Source: Pseudacidovorax sp. RU35E (GTDB lineage Bacteria; Pseudomonadota; Gammaproteobacteria; Burkholderiales; Burkholderiaceae_C). Taken from it: a DNA stretch of 64,000 nucleotides. Positions 44,641 through 53,658 of this stretch are shown here, piece after piece. Where the stretch lies: NCBI RefSeq assembly GCF_900156165.1, contig NZ_FTMY01000017.1, positions 62,001 through 126,000 of the forward strand, written 5' to 3'. The notes under the pieces were generated by a model. That model was not told where the DNA came from, did no database searches, and saw only the letters and a list, made by a program, of their open reading frames with translations. Made by a program: the position numbers and the translations under genes. The stretch's first letter is position 1, and every line of letters begins with the position of its first letter.

Positions 44641-45379
44641 GGTGATTCCTTTCGAGGTGGTGCCAGGTCCGCGCCCATCGCGGCCTTGTGCGGTGATCCG
44701 ACCGGCGGGGGTCGGGCGCGTCGCACCGGAGGCCGCAACGCAGTGGAGGACCGGCAGGCCCGGCAAATTTGCCTCGCGAGGAATGCGCGCAGCGCAGGGG
44801 AAATTTGTTGGGCAGGCCGGTTGCGGCGATCAAGCCCGAGGCAGGCCGCAGCGCAGCGGCAGCGAAGTGCAGGCCTGCCGTGCCCGCGCCAGGATTCACG
44901 CTCAAAGACAAGGCCGTGGGAGCGGACCGACCCTCGCAAGGAACCGGGGGCACTGGCCCTGCCACCTTCGTGCACCCATCCGGCCCCTGCAAGAAGCCTG
45001 CGCCGTTCATCCGCATCGACATCGCGTCGCAGGAGCTCACGACATCGCCGGTCATTGCCCGGCAAAGGAAGGTGCCAGCGATGCGAAGGTCCGCCGGGCC
45101 GACACCCGGCTGAACGAGCCGAGTCCTTCCCGTCCGCGTCTGCCCTGGGAAGGTTGCGGGAAAGCCTCCAGAGACGCCCACCAGCCGGCACCAGATGCAA
45201 ACACCCCCCATTGCGCTGGCAGCGAGAAGCAGACGCGGGCCACGCCCGCTGAGTTCGCGGAGGTTCTCGCCTGCGGCACGAGGCAGCCGCCCAAAGCCGA
45301 AACCGAGCGCATGGCCCACACCGATCATGCGCACCCACACGCCCCCCGGTGGGGCGGCGCGTCGTCGGCATCCGGCCGA
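44641..45379. other. Long gene-poor leader/intergenic stretch upstream of DUF736
   Basis: About 740 bp. The half next to DUF736 has repeated inverted elements (CAAATTTGCC at 44764 paired with GGGGAAATTTG at ~44807) and GCAGGCC/GGCCTGC repeats, suggesting structured leader DNA. The rest holds no frame with recognisable protein features. Confidence 0.45.
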
Positions 45380-45772
45380 TCAGCCCTGGGCGGACACCAT
45401 CGCCTCGAGCCGCGCGATCACACCCGGCTCGACGAAGACGCAAGCCTGCCCATCGCCGATCGCAACGTTGAACACCCGCGTGAACACCTCGCGCCGGAGA
45501 TGCGCCAGCCTCCCTGTGCGATAGGCCCGCTCAGGCTGCAAACGCGTGGAACCTGCAGATACGCCGCTGCGCGCCGGATCGCATTCGATCAGCGCGACGA
45601 AACCTTCGTCGAACAGCTTTTGATGCTCGGGGCACAGGCCCCAACCCGTCGTCGTGTGACGCTCCATGCTCGCGCGAAAGCGCTTGTCCATCAGCACATG
45701 GCCGGTGTCGAACAGCCTGCCGCAAACGAGACACAGGTGCTGCTCCAGCGAAACATACGATTTGTCGTCCAT
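45380..45772 (-). CDS. Small zinc-binding protein of ICE accessory region
   Basis: 130 residues. CLVCGRLFDTGHVLMDKRFR and GWGLCPEHQKLFDEGFVALI hold a Cys-x2-Cys...Cys-x2-His set, probably one zinc site. The C-terminal half (REVFTRVFNVAI, CVFVEPGVIARLEAM) is mixed alpha/beta. No known function. Preceded by a hairpin leader copy. Confidence 0.78.
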   Translation of the reverse strand: MDDKSYVSLEQHLCLVCGRLFDTGHVLMDKRFRASMERHTTTGWGLCPEHQKLFDEGFVALIECDPARSGVSAGSTRLQPERAYRTGRLAHLRREVFTRVFNVAIGDGQACVFVEPGVIARLEAMVSAQG

Positions 45773-45780
45773 GAGGATCT

Positions 45781-45940
45781 CCGGTTGCTCGGGCGGGATT
45801 GCCCGAGACCGTCATCCGCGCGGCGCAGCGCAGGCCGTCAGGGGCCGAAGGCGGCCGTCAGGCCGCAAGCGCCAGCGGCGCGCCGCCCTTGAAGGCCGAG
45901 CACGCCGTGATAGGGTGAAGGGAGCAGCAAGCCGCTCCCC
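45781..45940 (-). repeat. Conserved hairpin leader, copy 2 (zinc protein)
   Basis: A perfect 7-bp stem CTCGGGC-GGGATT-GCCCGAG (45788-45807) sits just before the start codon. The upstream body shares the layout but is more diverged than copies 1, 3 and 4. Confidence 0.7.
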
Positions 45941-45945
45941 TTCGT

Positions 45946-46476
45946 TCAAAGAAGCCCGAGCTCTGCGAACGACACCACCGTTGGGCCCGCGACGATCAGG
46001 TGGTCGATCACCCGGATGTCCACCAACGCCAGCGCGTCCTTGAGCGTGCGTGTGAGCAACTCATCCGCCCGCGAAGGCTCGGCCGCGCCAGAGGGATGGT
46101 TGTGGACCAGAAGCAGGGCAGCCGTGTTGCGTGCGAGCGCCTCCTTGACGATCTCGCGCGGATACACCGAAGTCTGGCTCACCGTCCCGCGGAACATCTC
46201 CACGTAGTCCAGCACCCGATGCTGTGCATCCAGGTGGATCACGGCGAACACCTCGTGGGGCAACGTCCCCAGGCGCACGCGCAAGAACTCCCGCACCGCA
46301 GCCGGCGAGTCCATCAGATCGGCGCCCCGCACCTGACCTGCAAGCACCTGCTGTGCCGCCAGGAGCACCTCCTCGGCCGTTGCACGGCGGTACTCGCCCG
46401 CATGGTCCTGGACCAGCAGAGCAGCAGGGACTACGGTACTCAGGGAGTGGAAAGAGGAAAACAGATCGTGCGCCAT
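45946..46476 (-). CDS. radC: RadC-family JAMM/MPN+ protein
   Basis: 176 residues from ATG 46476 after TGGAGG. The metalloprotease-like JAMM site is complete: VHNHPSGAAEPSRAD (His-x-His...Ser-x2-Asp) plus an upstream Glu (HEVFAVIHLD). The N-terminal helix-hairpin-helix of chromosomal RadC is missing, as usual for element-borne copies. Role unknown; typical of ICE leading regions. Confidence 0.9.
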   Translation of the reverse strand: MAHDLFSSFHSLSTVVPAALLVQDHAGEYRRATAEEVLLAAQQVLAGQVRGADLMDSPAAVREFLRVRLGTLPHEVFAVIHLDAQHRVLDYVEMFRGTVSQTSVYPREIVKEALARNTAALLLVHNHPSGAAEPSRADELLTRTLKDALALVDIRVIDHLIVAGPTVVSFAELGLL

Positions 46477-46645
46477 GACGGCCTCCAGTGACCGGGCGGA
46501 ATTGCCCGGGACCGGAACCGGCACATCGCAGCGCAGCGGTCACAGGTTCGAAGACGGCCGCGAGGCCGCCAGCGTGCGAAGCACGCGCAGACCTTGACCG
46601 CGAGAACGGTGTGCAAGGATGAAGGGAACCAGCAAGCCAGCCCCC
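46477..46645 (-). repeat. Conserved hairpin leader, copy 3 (radC)
   Basis: Hairpin CCGGGC-GGAATT-GCCCGG (46492-46509), then blocks matching copy 1 (GCGCAGCGGTCACAGGTTCG, GGCCGCCAGCGTGCGAAGCA). Nearly identical to the inverted copy at 60461-60627. The following ~220 bp to the AlpA remnant hold only similarly GC-rich sequence. Confidence 0.85.
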
Positions 46646-46871
46646 GCCCGCCCCTCCCCAAGGGCGAGCGGAGCGCGCAGACCGTCGCACGGCGGCGGCC
46701 GGAGGCGTGAAGGATCGAAGCCTGACGGCCAGGACGACATCGTCGACCTGGGGCGAAGCCCGAAGAGCCTGACGGCAGGAACTGCCGGCACGCGCAGACT
46801 TGGCAACTCAGCCAGCCTCACCCCGTAAGCCAACCTCGCGATGTCAGCAAAACCCGTCACAAGGCGCAACC

Positions 46872-47088
46872 ATGCCCAACAGACAGCACAGCATCTCTTC
46901 GTCACCCGAAGCCGAGCCAGCGTTCCTCCGCCTCTCTGACGTCATCCGCATCACCGCCTTGAGCCGCTCGACCATCTACCGCCGCATCGCCGCCGGCGAG
47001 TTCCCTGCACAGGTCTCGCTGCGGACGTGCGACAGGCTGGCGCCGCGAAGCACTCCAGACTTGGCTGAACGATCCAACAGGTTTCTGA
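46872..47088 (+). pseudogene. AlpA-family regulator, frameshifted
   Basis: From ATG 46872 (MPNRQHS) the product reads FLRLSDVIRITALSRSTIYR then RIAAGEFPAQVSL, as in AlpA excisionase/activator proteins. At ~47009 the frame shifts. The correct continuation GRATGWRREALQTWLNDP lies in another frame and stops at 47088. Two bases (or one extra) at CTGCGGACG explain it. Confidence 0.82.
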
Positions 47089-47224
47089 GCCCTCGCGACA
47101 TGCGAGATACGGCGCGGCGCTTCAGGGGGCGCAGGTCCGACACGTTGCTGCGGCGGAGCGAGCGTTCGGGCCCGGGTAATCGTCAAGTGCGGTTGATGCA
47201 TCAGAGCTTGCCAACGGTGCTGCG

Positions 47225-47665
47225 CTGACTGGACCCGCAGGCCGGATCTTTCGGAGCATGGCCAAGCGCTCCGAGAAGAGGCGCTACGTGAGCGACAACA
47301 CGGTCAACAGTGCGCTGCGCACGTTGGGCTACGACAGGAAGGAGCAGATCACGGGACATGGCTTTCGCGCTACGGCCCGCACCCTCATCCGGGAACTGCT
47401 CGGCTGGGATCGGGAGATTATCGAGCAGCACCTGGCACACGTGTCGGATGAAGAGCTTGGCAGCAGCTATGACCGCACGACGCATTTCGAGCAGCTACGC
47501 CGGATGATCCGGGTGGGGGCGGATCTGCTGGACGACCTCGCTGATGGTCGAACGGCCGAGCCGACGCGCGATCTGCGCCGGCTGGATGCTTCGCCGCTGC
47601 CATGGGTGAGGAGCGGCCTGCCCCAGGGCCTTGGGGGTGCGGTGGACGTCAGGGCGGCGGCGTAG
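47225..47665 (+). pseudogene. Tyrosine integrase, C-terminal remnant
   Basis: The remnant begins at LTGPAGRIFRS and continues through RRYVSDNTVNSALRTLGYDR, GHGFRATARTLIRELLGW, HLAHVSDEELGSSYDRTT (catalytic His-x-x-Arg and Tyr) to LLDDLADG. It is closely similar to the same part of the complete integrase at 60844-62154. The N-terminal ~290 residues are missing. The frame runs on ~35 non-homologous codons. Confidence 0.85.
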
Positions 47666-47891
47666 GCGATCGGTAGCCGTCAGGATCGTCGATCCACGCT
47701 TGAAGCGCGGCACTCGGCCAAGCGGCGGCCCTGCCGCCGAGACGGACGGGTGCAGGGAAGCGGCCCTCAGAGACCCGCCTATAGACCGTCGAGCGGCTGA
47801 GCGAGGAAATCCGCATGACGTCGTGCAGGCGGTAGAAGGCCGGCGGGGCCTTGGAGGGATTCGGCTTGGGCAGGGTTTGATGGAAGAGCAT
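47649..47891 (-). CDS. AlpA-family helix-turn-helix protein
   Basis: 80 residues from ATG 47891. FYRLHDVMRISSLSRSTVYR, RVSEGRFPAPVRLGGRAAAW and SAALQAWIDDP form an intact AlpA domain. Related to the frameshifted gene at 46872-47088. Converges on the integrase remnant. It probably came with an earlier island and may regulate its excision. Confidence 0.8.
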   Translation of the reverse strand: MLFHQTLPKPNPSKAPPAFYRLHDVMRISSLSRSTVYRRVSEGRFPAPVRLGGRAAAWPSAALQAWIDDPDGYRSPTPPP

Positions 47892-48015
47892 GGCGGCACC
47901 TTGTCGAGCGATGTCGCAAGGATGCGTCCTGGGGTGCCTCATAAAAACCCAGGAGGGCGCAGTCTGTCGTATGTGGTTCAGGACCTGGATTGGTGCAAAC
48001 CTCATCCAAAATTGA

Positions 48016-48213
48016 TGCCTTATATGCTAATAATCGTGGCGAAAGCTTGCTCCTTTCCTCATGTACAAGCATTCTCCCCAGTTCATTTGATAGCATATAA
48101 AGCATAATTTTCTATCGATATTCATGCTTTATGTGCTATAAATTGTCCTGCTGAAAGTGAGGCTTGCGTTGGAGCTTTCGTCTTTCATCTTAAACACGAT
48201 AGCAAATAAGGCA
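48016..48213. promoter_or_regulatory. Four HipB-type operator boxes upstream of hipBA
   Basis: Boxes of the form TAGCAnATAAnGCA: 48016-48029 (inverted), 48091-48104, 48125-48138 (inverted, one change) and 48200-48213. The last sits directly before the hipB ATG at 48215. The 323-bp gene-free region (47892-48214) is markedly AT-rich. Confidence 0.78.
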
Positions 48214-48214
48214 T

Positions 48215-48496
48215 ATGAACACCTTGCTGGATCTCGGCCGCGCACTCGCGCGCTTGCGCAAGGAGCGTGGCATGACGCAGAAGGAACTGGCCAACCTGTG
48301 CGGCATGGGCCAGTCCACCCTTGCGCGCTTCGAGACCGGCGGCGTCGCCGAATTCGGCTCCCGCAAGTTGCTGCGCCTGCTGGAAGTTCTCGGCTACGGG
48401 ATGGACTTCGTGCCGATGAAGCGCGAATTCACGCTCGACGACGCGCTGGCGGAGCGGCAGCGCGCCTTTGAGGGCGTCGGCGGGGTTCAGCGATGA
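48215..48496 (+). CDS. hipB: HipB-like XRE antitoxin
   Basis: 93 residues. The helix-turn-helix LGRALARLRKERGMTQKELA is followed by GMGQSTLARFETGGVAEFGS and a C-terminal tail. First gene of a hipBA pair; overlaps hipA by four bases (ATGA). It should repress its own promoter through the four boxes and neutralise HipA. Confidence 0.9.
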   Translation: MNTLLDLGRALARLRKERGMTQKELANLCGMGQSTLARFETGGVAEFGSRKLLRLLEVLGYGMDFVPMKREFTLDDALAERQRAFEGVGGVQR

Positions 48497-49818
48497 AACT
48501 GCACGTCTTCGTCCACGACAGGCCGGTGGCGACCTTGGAGTCTGCCGATGGCTTCCGGCACATCATGGCCTACCACCCGGACGTGGGTCCCGAGCAGTTC
48601 GTCTCGCTGCTCATGCCGGTGCGGACCGAGTCTTACGCCTACCCCGATCTGCATCCCGTGTTCCGCATGAATCTGCCGGAAGGCTTTCTGCTGTCCATCC
48701 TGCAGGAGCAACTGGGGCCGCACGTCGGCGCATCACCACTCAACCTCTTGTCCGTAGTGGGGCGCAACGCCATTGGACGCGTCAAGGTGGCGGCTCGGGG
48801 CGCAGACCCTACACAGCCCCCTGTAGCGTTTGAACTGGGGGCCATTCTGCGCGGCGACAACTCAGAGGCGGCCTTCGTGGAACTGGTCCGCCGCTACGCC
48901 GTCTCCGGGGTGTCGGGCGTCGTACCGAAGTTCCTGTCGCCCAACACGCTGGCGGAGTATGGCAAAGGCACGCTGGCCACTGACCGCCACATCATCAAAG
49001 GCACCACGGGCAGGCTTCCGGGCGTTGCGTTGAACGAGCACTTCTGCATGGAGGTGTCGCGCCAGGCAGGGATTCCGACGGCACAGACGGAGGTGTCCGA
49101 CGATGGCCAGGCGCTTGTGGTGCACCGCTTCGATTTCGAGGACGACGGTGCCACGCGCAAGGGCATGGAAGACCTGTGCAGCCTGCTGTTGCTGCGGCCG
49201 GAAGAGAAGTACCAGTCGACTTGGGAGCGCGTGGTGGGCCGCATCAAGAATGTCGTGACCATCGCGGCGCAGCAGAACGCGGCGCTGTCGCAACTGGCGG
49301 ACCTGCTGCTGTTGACCTATGCGCTGCGCAATGCGGACTGCCACACCAAGAACATCGCATTGTTGTACTCGTCGCGCGAAAACATCGTCCTGGCGCCGGT
49401 CTACGACATGCTGACGATCACGGTCTACGACGACTACGCGAAAAATCCCCCAGGGATGCCGGTGGAGGGGCGCAGCACCTGGATGCCGGGCAAAGCGCTG
49501 GAGCGGTTTCTGCAGACGCGCTGCGGCGTGATGCCCGCCCAGGTCAAAGAGCGCACGGAGCGCATCTGTGAGGCCATCGTTCGAGTGACTCCCCAAGTGG
49601 TTGAGGCTGCAGGGCGCTACCCGGTCTTTCACGAGACAGGCAAGCGCATGCTGCATGCGTGGAACGCTGGCATGAACAGTCTGCGGCTGCAAAAGACCTG
49701 GAGCCTGCCATCGCTGCAACAAGCCATCGAGCAGGCGCGCTTTTCGGACGTGAAGCCAATCACTCCCACGCCCAGGGAAAAGATTGGACGATCTCCCTTG
49801 CTGGGGAGGCGCGGATGA
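48493..49818 (+). CDS. hipA: HipA-family serine/threonine kinase toxin
   Basis: 441 residues. Features are the N-terminal HipA subdomain (FRMNLPEGFLLSILQEQL), ATP-binding HIIKGTTGRLPGVALNEHFC, catalytic loop LRNADCHTKNIALLY (Asp and Asn intact) and the metal-binding APVYDMLTI. Homologues phosphorylate glutamyl-tRNA synthetase and cause growth arrest. Intact residues suggest an active toxin. Confidence 0.93.
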   Translation: MKLHVFVHDRPVATLESADGFRHIMAYHPDVGPEQFVSLLMPVRTESYAYPDLHPVFRMNLPEGFLLSILQEQLGPHVGASPLNLLSVVGRNAIGRVKVAARGADPTQPPVAFELGAILRGDNSEAAFVELVRRYAVSGVSGVVPKFLSPNTLAEYGKGTLATDRHIIKGTTGRLPGVALNEHFCMEVSRQAGIPTAQTEVSDDGQALVVHRFDFEDDGATRKGMEDLCSLLLLRPEEKYQSTWERVVGRIKNVVTIAAQQNAALSQLADLLLLTYALRNADCHTKNIALLYSSRENIVLAPVYDMLTITVYDDYAKNPPGMPVEGRSTWMPGKALERFLQTRCGVMPAQVKERTERICEAIVRVTPQVVEAAGRYPVFHETGKRMLHAWNAGMNSLRLQKTWSLPSLQQAIEQARFSDVKPITPTPREKIGRSPLLGRRG

Positions 49819-49999
49819 GTCGCCGATCAATCAGCCGCCGCGCGTTGAGTAGCCTGGATCCGAGGCGCACCTCGAACCTTCGCATGACGCGTGCCATCCA
49901 CGGATGGTTGCCTGTATCAAAACGTGTTCGCGTGGTACCTTCGCAGGATTACGGGGGAATTGATTCGTGAATTGAGGTCGATGTCAACGAGAACGACAA

Positions 50000-52900
50000 G
50001 TGGAGAACATCATATCTAGCCGACTCAAAGCCGACGAGCGGCCATTTATTGCCGTGACGAAAGACGACGACTGGCGCCTCTTCAATCCGAAGATCGACGG
50101 CGACGGGGCTGAGTATGTGGATCTTCGAAGGTTTTCTAAACTTTCGAAAGAGGATGCTGTCGAGAAGCTCTCGGAATATGCGAACTCACTTGACACCACC
50201 ACTTTACCCGCCTTGAAAGCAAGGGTCGCGACGACCTTGCTGCGTGACCTGATTGCCATCGGGTGGGAAACCCATACGACTGCGCACCATATCTATGTAC
50301 GGCCGCCCAAGCACATGGATCCCGCAGCGCGCAAACACTTGATTCGCCAACAACTTCTTTTCGGCCGCGACGATCAACTTCTGGAAGATTCCCACCGCCG
50401 ATTCATCTATTCGATGGAGCGGCCGTCCAAGCATTCCTCAAGCAGGCCGGTGACTGACTTGATCGCTGACGGCAGGAGATTGTCGGAACAACTGAGGCCT
50501 ATTGCCAATGTGCCACTGCACGAGCGCCAGGCGCTTCTGCAAAGTATCTGCCGTCCCTATGCACAACTGGTCAGCGACGAACGGGATGAATTCACGAATC
50601 TGAGATTGATCGACGTGTGGCGCTACTTCCGCCACAGTTGGAGCACACGATATCGGTCCAGCCCCGGTCGCAATCTGTTCTATCTGATTCGCGATGCCGC
50701 GCAACCTAATCATCCGGTGATCGGGATCACGGCACTTGGAAACACCGTCATGCAACTGACGCCGCGGGATCGGGCGCTTGGTTGGACTGTCGATGGACTG
50801 TTGGGCCTGATCGAACAAGGCGTGGTGTCTGATGTTGAAGTCCTGCGCGCCTTTCGCGAACGCCTCGAAGAGGACTTCGACCAGATATATCGGGAGGACC
50901 TGCCCGTTGATCGCCGCATTGATCACAGCGTAGACGATGAAACCCTGAGCAGATTGGCGGTGATCGAACAGGATGCCCTGAGGGATAGAGAAGATGCGTT
51001 GAAGGGCGACGAAGAAGGTGCTCCTAAGAGGCCAGATGACTTGACGCCAAAGCGGCTTCTGGAACTGACCAAAACACCCTTGTATCGCTCAAAACGTGCG
51101 CGTGCAGCACGGGAAATTCTGCGAGCCTACCGGACCATCGCGATCTGGCATGCAAGCTTGCGCGATCTTGCAGCGACTGACCATGGGGCCTGGGCGCTCA
51201 ACCTCGTCATCAAGCAGTTAAAGAAGCGATTCTCCGCGACGAGCATGATGGAACTCACCGTGTGTGGTGCCGTCGCTCCGTACAACCATCTTCTGGGTGG
51301 GAAACTGGTGTGCATGATGATGATGAGTCCGCGTGTGGTCAACGACTACCGTGAACGCTACGGCGGCACTGTCAGCATCATTGCCAGCCAGATGGCAGGC
51401 CGTCCCGTCACCAAGGATCCGGACTTGGCCTTTCTGGGGACGACGAGTCTCTACACCGATCATTCTTCTCAGTACAACAGAGTCAAACTTCCGAAGGGTA
51501 CGCTGGAAGGCCAGACGGCTGCCATCTCGTATGAGCAACTGGGAAGGACCGAGGGCTTTGGATCCCCCAACCTCTCCACCGAGACCGAACTTGGCCTGGC
51601 ACAGATCGCGGAACAGGCCAGCGGCTTTCGAAACGTCAACTTTGTATTTGGAGAAGGGCAAAGTCCGAAACTGCGCCAACTGCGCGAAGGCTTTACCCAT
51701 CTCGGACTCAATCAAACCAACCTTCTTCAGCATGGCGCGCCGCGCATCATCTATGGCGTTCCACTTGTGACGAACCTGAAGCGAGTTCTCCTCGGCGTTG
51801 ACGCTGAGTCTTGCTATGGCATCGATCCCCAGACGGTGGGAGCCGAGGAGAAGATTGCAGATCATTGGATGTCAAGGTGGCTGGCTTCACGCCTGGACCA
51901 CTCACCGGCGTTGGATGCGGTGGCTCACTCAACGCCTCTAACGGAGCGCGTCTCACGGCTAATTCCAGATCGACCAGAACCTCGCAGCACGCAGAGGCAA
52001 CTCATGCTCAAACCCGCCATTGGAGAGAGGAACGACATGCAAAGCGACACCAAGGCGGACGATCGTCTGCAGTTCATCCGCCTGTTGTATCGCAATGAGA
52101 GTGCGTTCAGCGATCACGTCAGCATCGGACGGCTCAAAGAACTGAACATTAAGACGAATCTGGAAGAAGTGGTTCGGAAGGTTGTTCGAACGGGTGGGTC
52201 CGTGGTTATTACGGGAAACGCTGGCGACGGAAAGACGCATGCCATCCTTTTGATGAAGAAGGATTTGAAGGATGCTGACGTGGTCACTGATGCCAGCGAA
52301 CTCTCGTCCGCGGAGATCGTTCGACGCTGGCAAGCAGCTCGCGACGAGCAAAAGCCATTCTGCATTGCCATCAACGAAGGTCCCTTGGTGGATCTGGTGC
52401 GCGAGTTTCGCGGGAAGCATCGGTGGCTGGAGGACATCCGGGCTCAACTGCTGCGCCTGGTTACCTACAAGCCTCTGGAGGCCTCATCACCCGACGATGA
52501 AGAAAGTTGGAAACCTCAGAAAGGTGAAACAGTCATTCTTGACCTGAGTCATCGCCGAGTTTTGTCTCCAGATCTTGCGGGGGAGATCATCGACAAACTG
52601 ACAGACGACCACTGGTACGAGGCTTGTGCTTCTGAAGAGAACTCGGTCATCAACTACAACCGAAGGATGCTTCGATCACCCGTGCCGCGGGCGCGAATGG
52701 TGAAGCTTCTGACAACAGTGGGGCGCGCAGGCGCGAAGATCACATTCCGCGAGGCACTTGCCTTCGTCTCCTACTGCATCTTTTCCGGGAAATCGCGCGA
52801 AGAGCTGAAAGAGGCCGGCTACGGGGAATTCTCCAGGTACTACTGGAACGCTTTCGAGGGGGAGGGAGCCATCTTCGAACTGCTGAATCGGGGAATCGAT

Positions 52901-53650
52901 CCCATGAAACAGACCAACCCACAAGTTGACGAGCATCTGTGGCGCGGAACGATCGACCCCAGCGACTTTGCAGGGCACGCGAAGTTGCCGGTCCTGCAGA
53001 GAAACCTCGATGAGGTGGCGGAAAAAGAGCAACGCAACTTTGCCGACGAGTTCACAGCACTCAAGCGCCGCTGGTACTTCGAACATGTCAATGGGCAACT
53101 GTTTGACTTTTCAGATGCCAACAAACTGTTCGCGGAGTTGCAAGATACGTCGATCGCCATGGCGATCCGACTGAGTCGCCTGATCTCCCTCATCAACCGT
53201 TGGTGGAACAGGGGTGGTGACACCAAATCAGATGCGCTCCGACTCTGGACTCGCCTTTCATACCAGCCGCGCACGCGCAGCCAGGCCATGGTCTCTGGTC
53301 TGGCAGTCAATCGAAACCGCCTCCGGCTCTACAAGCCTGAATTGGCTCCGGTCTTGCGCAAGGCGTTTGGCGAACAACCGGCAAGCCACCTTCTGCTGGC
53401 TTCGGCGGATGATCCGAGGTTTGCTCGCCTTGTCGTGGATCCGGAACTTCTGGAAGGCTTGATTCATGGATCGCTTGCGGATGGACAGAACGAAGTCGCG
53501 AGACGACTGGGACAGTTCAACGACACGCTTTCTCAATACGGTGAAAAAAGCCCCGACGTGCGTACCGTTGATGTTGTCGACCCACAGAGTGAACTGCGCA
53601 CCACCGTAGTTGTGGATCTGATCAACCGTCGCTTCGACTCCGCCACCTGA
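50000..53650 (+). CDS. DruA-like DUF4338 domain fused to a DptF-like P-loop NTPase
   Basis: 1216 residues in one frame from GTG 50000. The GTG is the first usable start after a stop at 49973, but has only a weak ribosome site. Residues ~200-520 match DUF4338 as in Druantia DruA: VWRYFRHSWSTRYRSSPGRN, LIRDAAQPNHPVIGITALGN, WHASLRDLAATDHGAWALNL and GGTVSIIASQMAGRPV. Residues ~680-1216 resemble DptF, the NTPase of phosphorothioation-dependent restriction: Walker A VVITGNAGDGKTHAI at ~735-750. An internal ATG at 52037 (residue 680) is preceded by GGAGAGAGG, so a separate DptF-like protein may also be made. Lower GC than the ICE backbone. Next gene 8 bp downstream. Confidence 0.78.
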   Translation: MENIISSRLKADERPFIAVTKDDDWRLFNPKIDGDGAEYVDLRRFSKLSKEDAVEKLSEYANSLDTTTLPALKARVATTLLRDLIAIGWETHTTAHHIYVRPPKHMDPAARKHLIRQQLLFGRDDQLLEDSHRRFIYSMERPSKHSSSRPVTDLIADGRRLSEQLRPIANVPLHERQALLQSICRPYAQLVSDERDEFTNLRLIDVWRYFRHSWSTRYRSSPGRNLFYLIRDAAQPNHPVIGITALGNTVMQLTPRDRALGWTVDGLLGLIEQGVVSDVEVLRAFRERLEEDFDQIYREDLPVDRRIDHSVDDETLSRLAVIEQDALRDREDALKGDEEGAPKRPDDLTPKRLLELTKTPLYRSKRARAAREILRAYRTIAIWHASLRDLAATDHGAWALNLVIKQLKKRFSATSMMELTVCGAVAPYNHLLGGKLVCMMMMSPRVVNDYRERYGGTVSIIASQMAGRPVTKDPDLAFLGTTSLYTDHSSQYNRVKLPKGTLEGQTAAISYEQLGRTEGFGSPNLSTETELGLAQIAEQASGFRNVNFVFGEGQSPKLRQLREGFTHLGLNQTNLLQHGAPRIIYGVPLVTNLKRVLLGVDAESCYGIDPQTVGAEEKIADHWMSRWLASRLDHSPALDAVAHSTPLTERVSRLIPDRPEPRSTQRQLMLKPAIGERNDMQSDTKADDRLQFIRLLYRNESAFSDHVSIGRLKELNIKTNLEEVVRKVVRTGGSVVITGNAGDGKTHAILLMKKDLKDADVVTDASELSSAEIVRRWQAARDEQKPFCIAINEGPLVDLVREFRGKHRWLEDIRAQLLRLVTYKPLEASSPDDEESWKPQKGETVILDLSHRRVLSPDLAGEIIDKLTDDHWYEACASEENSVINYNRRMLRSPVPRARMVKLLTTVGRAGAKITFREALAFVSYCIFSGKSREELKEAGYGEFSRYYWNAFEGEGAIFELLNRGIDPMKQTNPQVDEHLWRGTIDPSDFAGHAKLPVLQRNLDEVAEKEQRNFADEFTALKRRWYFEHVNGQLFDFSDANKLFAELQDTSIAMAIRLSRLISLINRWWNRGGDTKSDALRLWTRLSYQPRTRSQAMVSGLAVNRNRLRLYKPELAPVLRKAFGEQPASHLLLASADDPRFARLVVDPELLEGLIHGSLADGQNEVARRLGQFNDTLSQYGEKSPDVRTVDVVDPQSELRTTVVVDLINRRFDSAT

Positions 53651-53658
53651 GAGAAATC

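Noticed and set aside
44423-45340. 305-codon minus-strand frame across the DUF736 leader
   Set aside because: Overlaps DUF736 in another frame, and its composition and lack of motifs suggest structured non-coding DNA.
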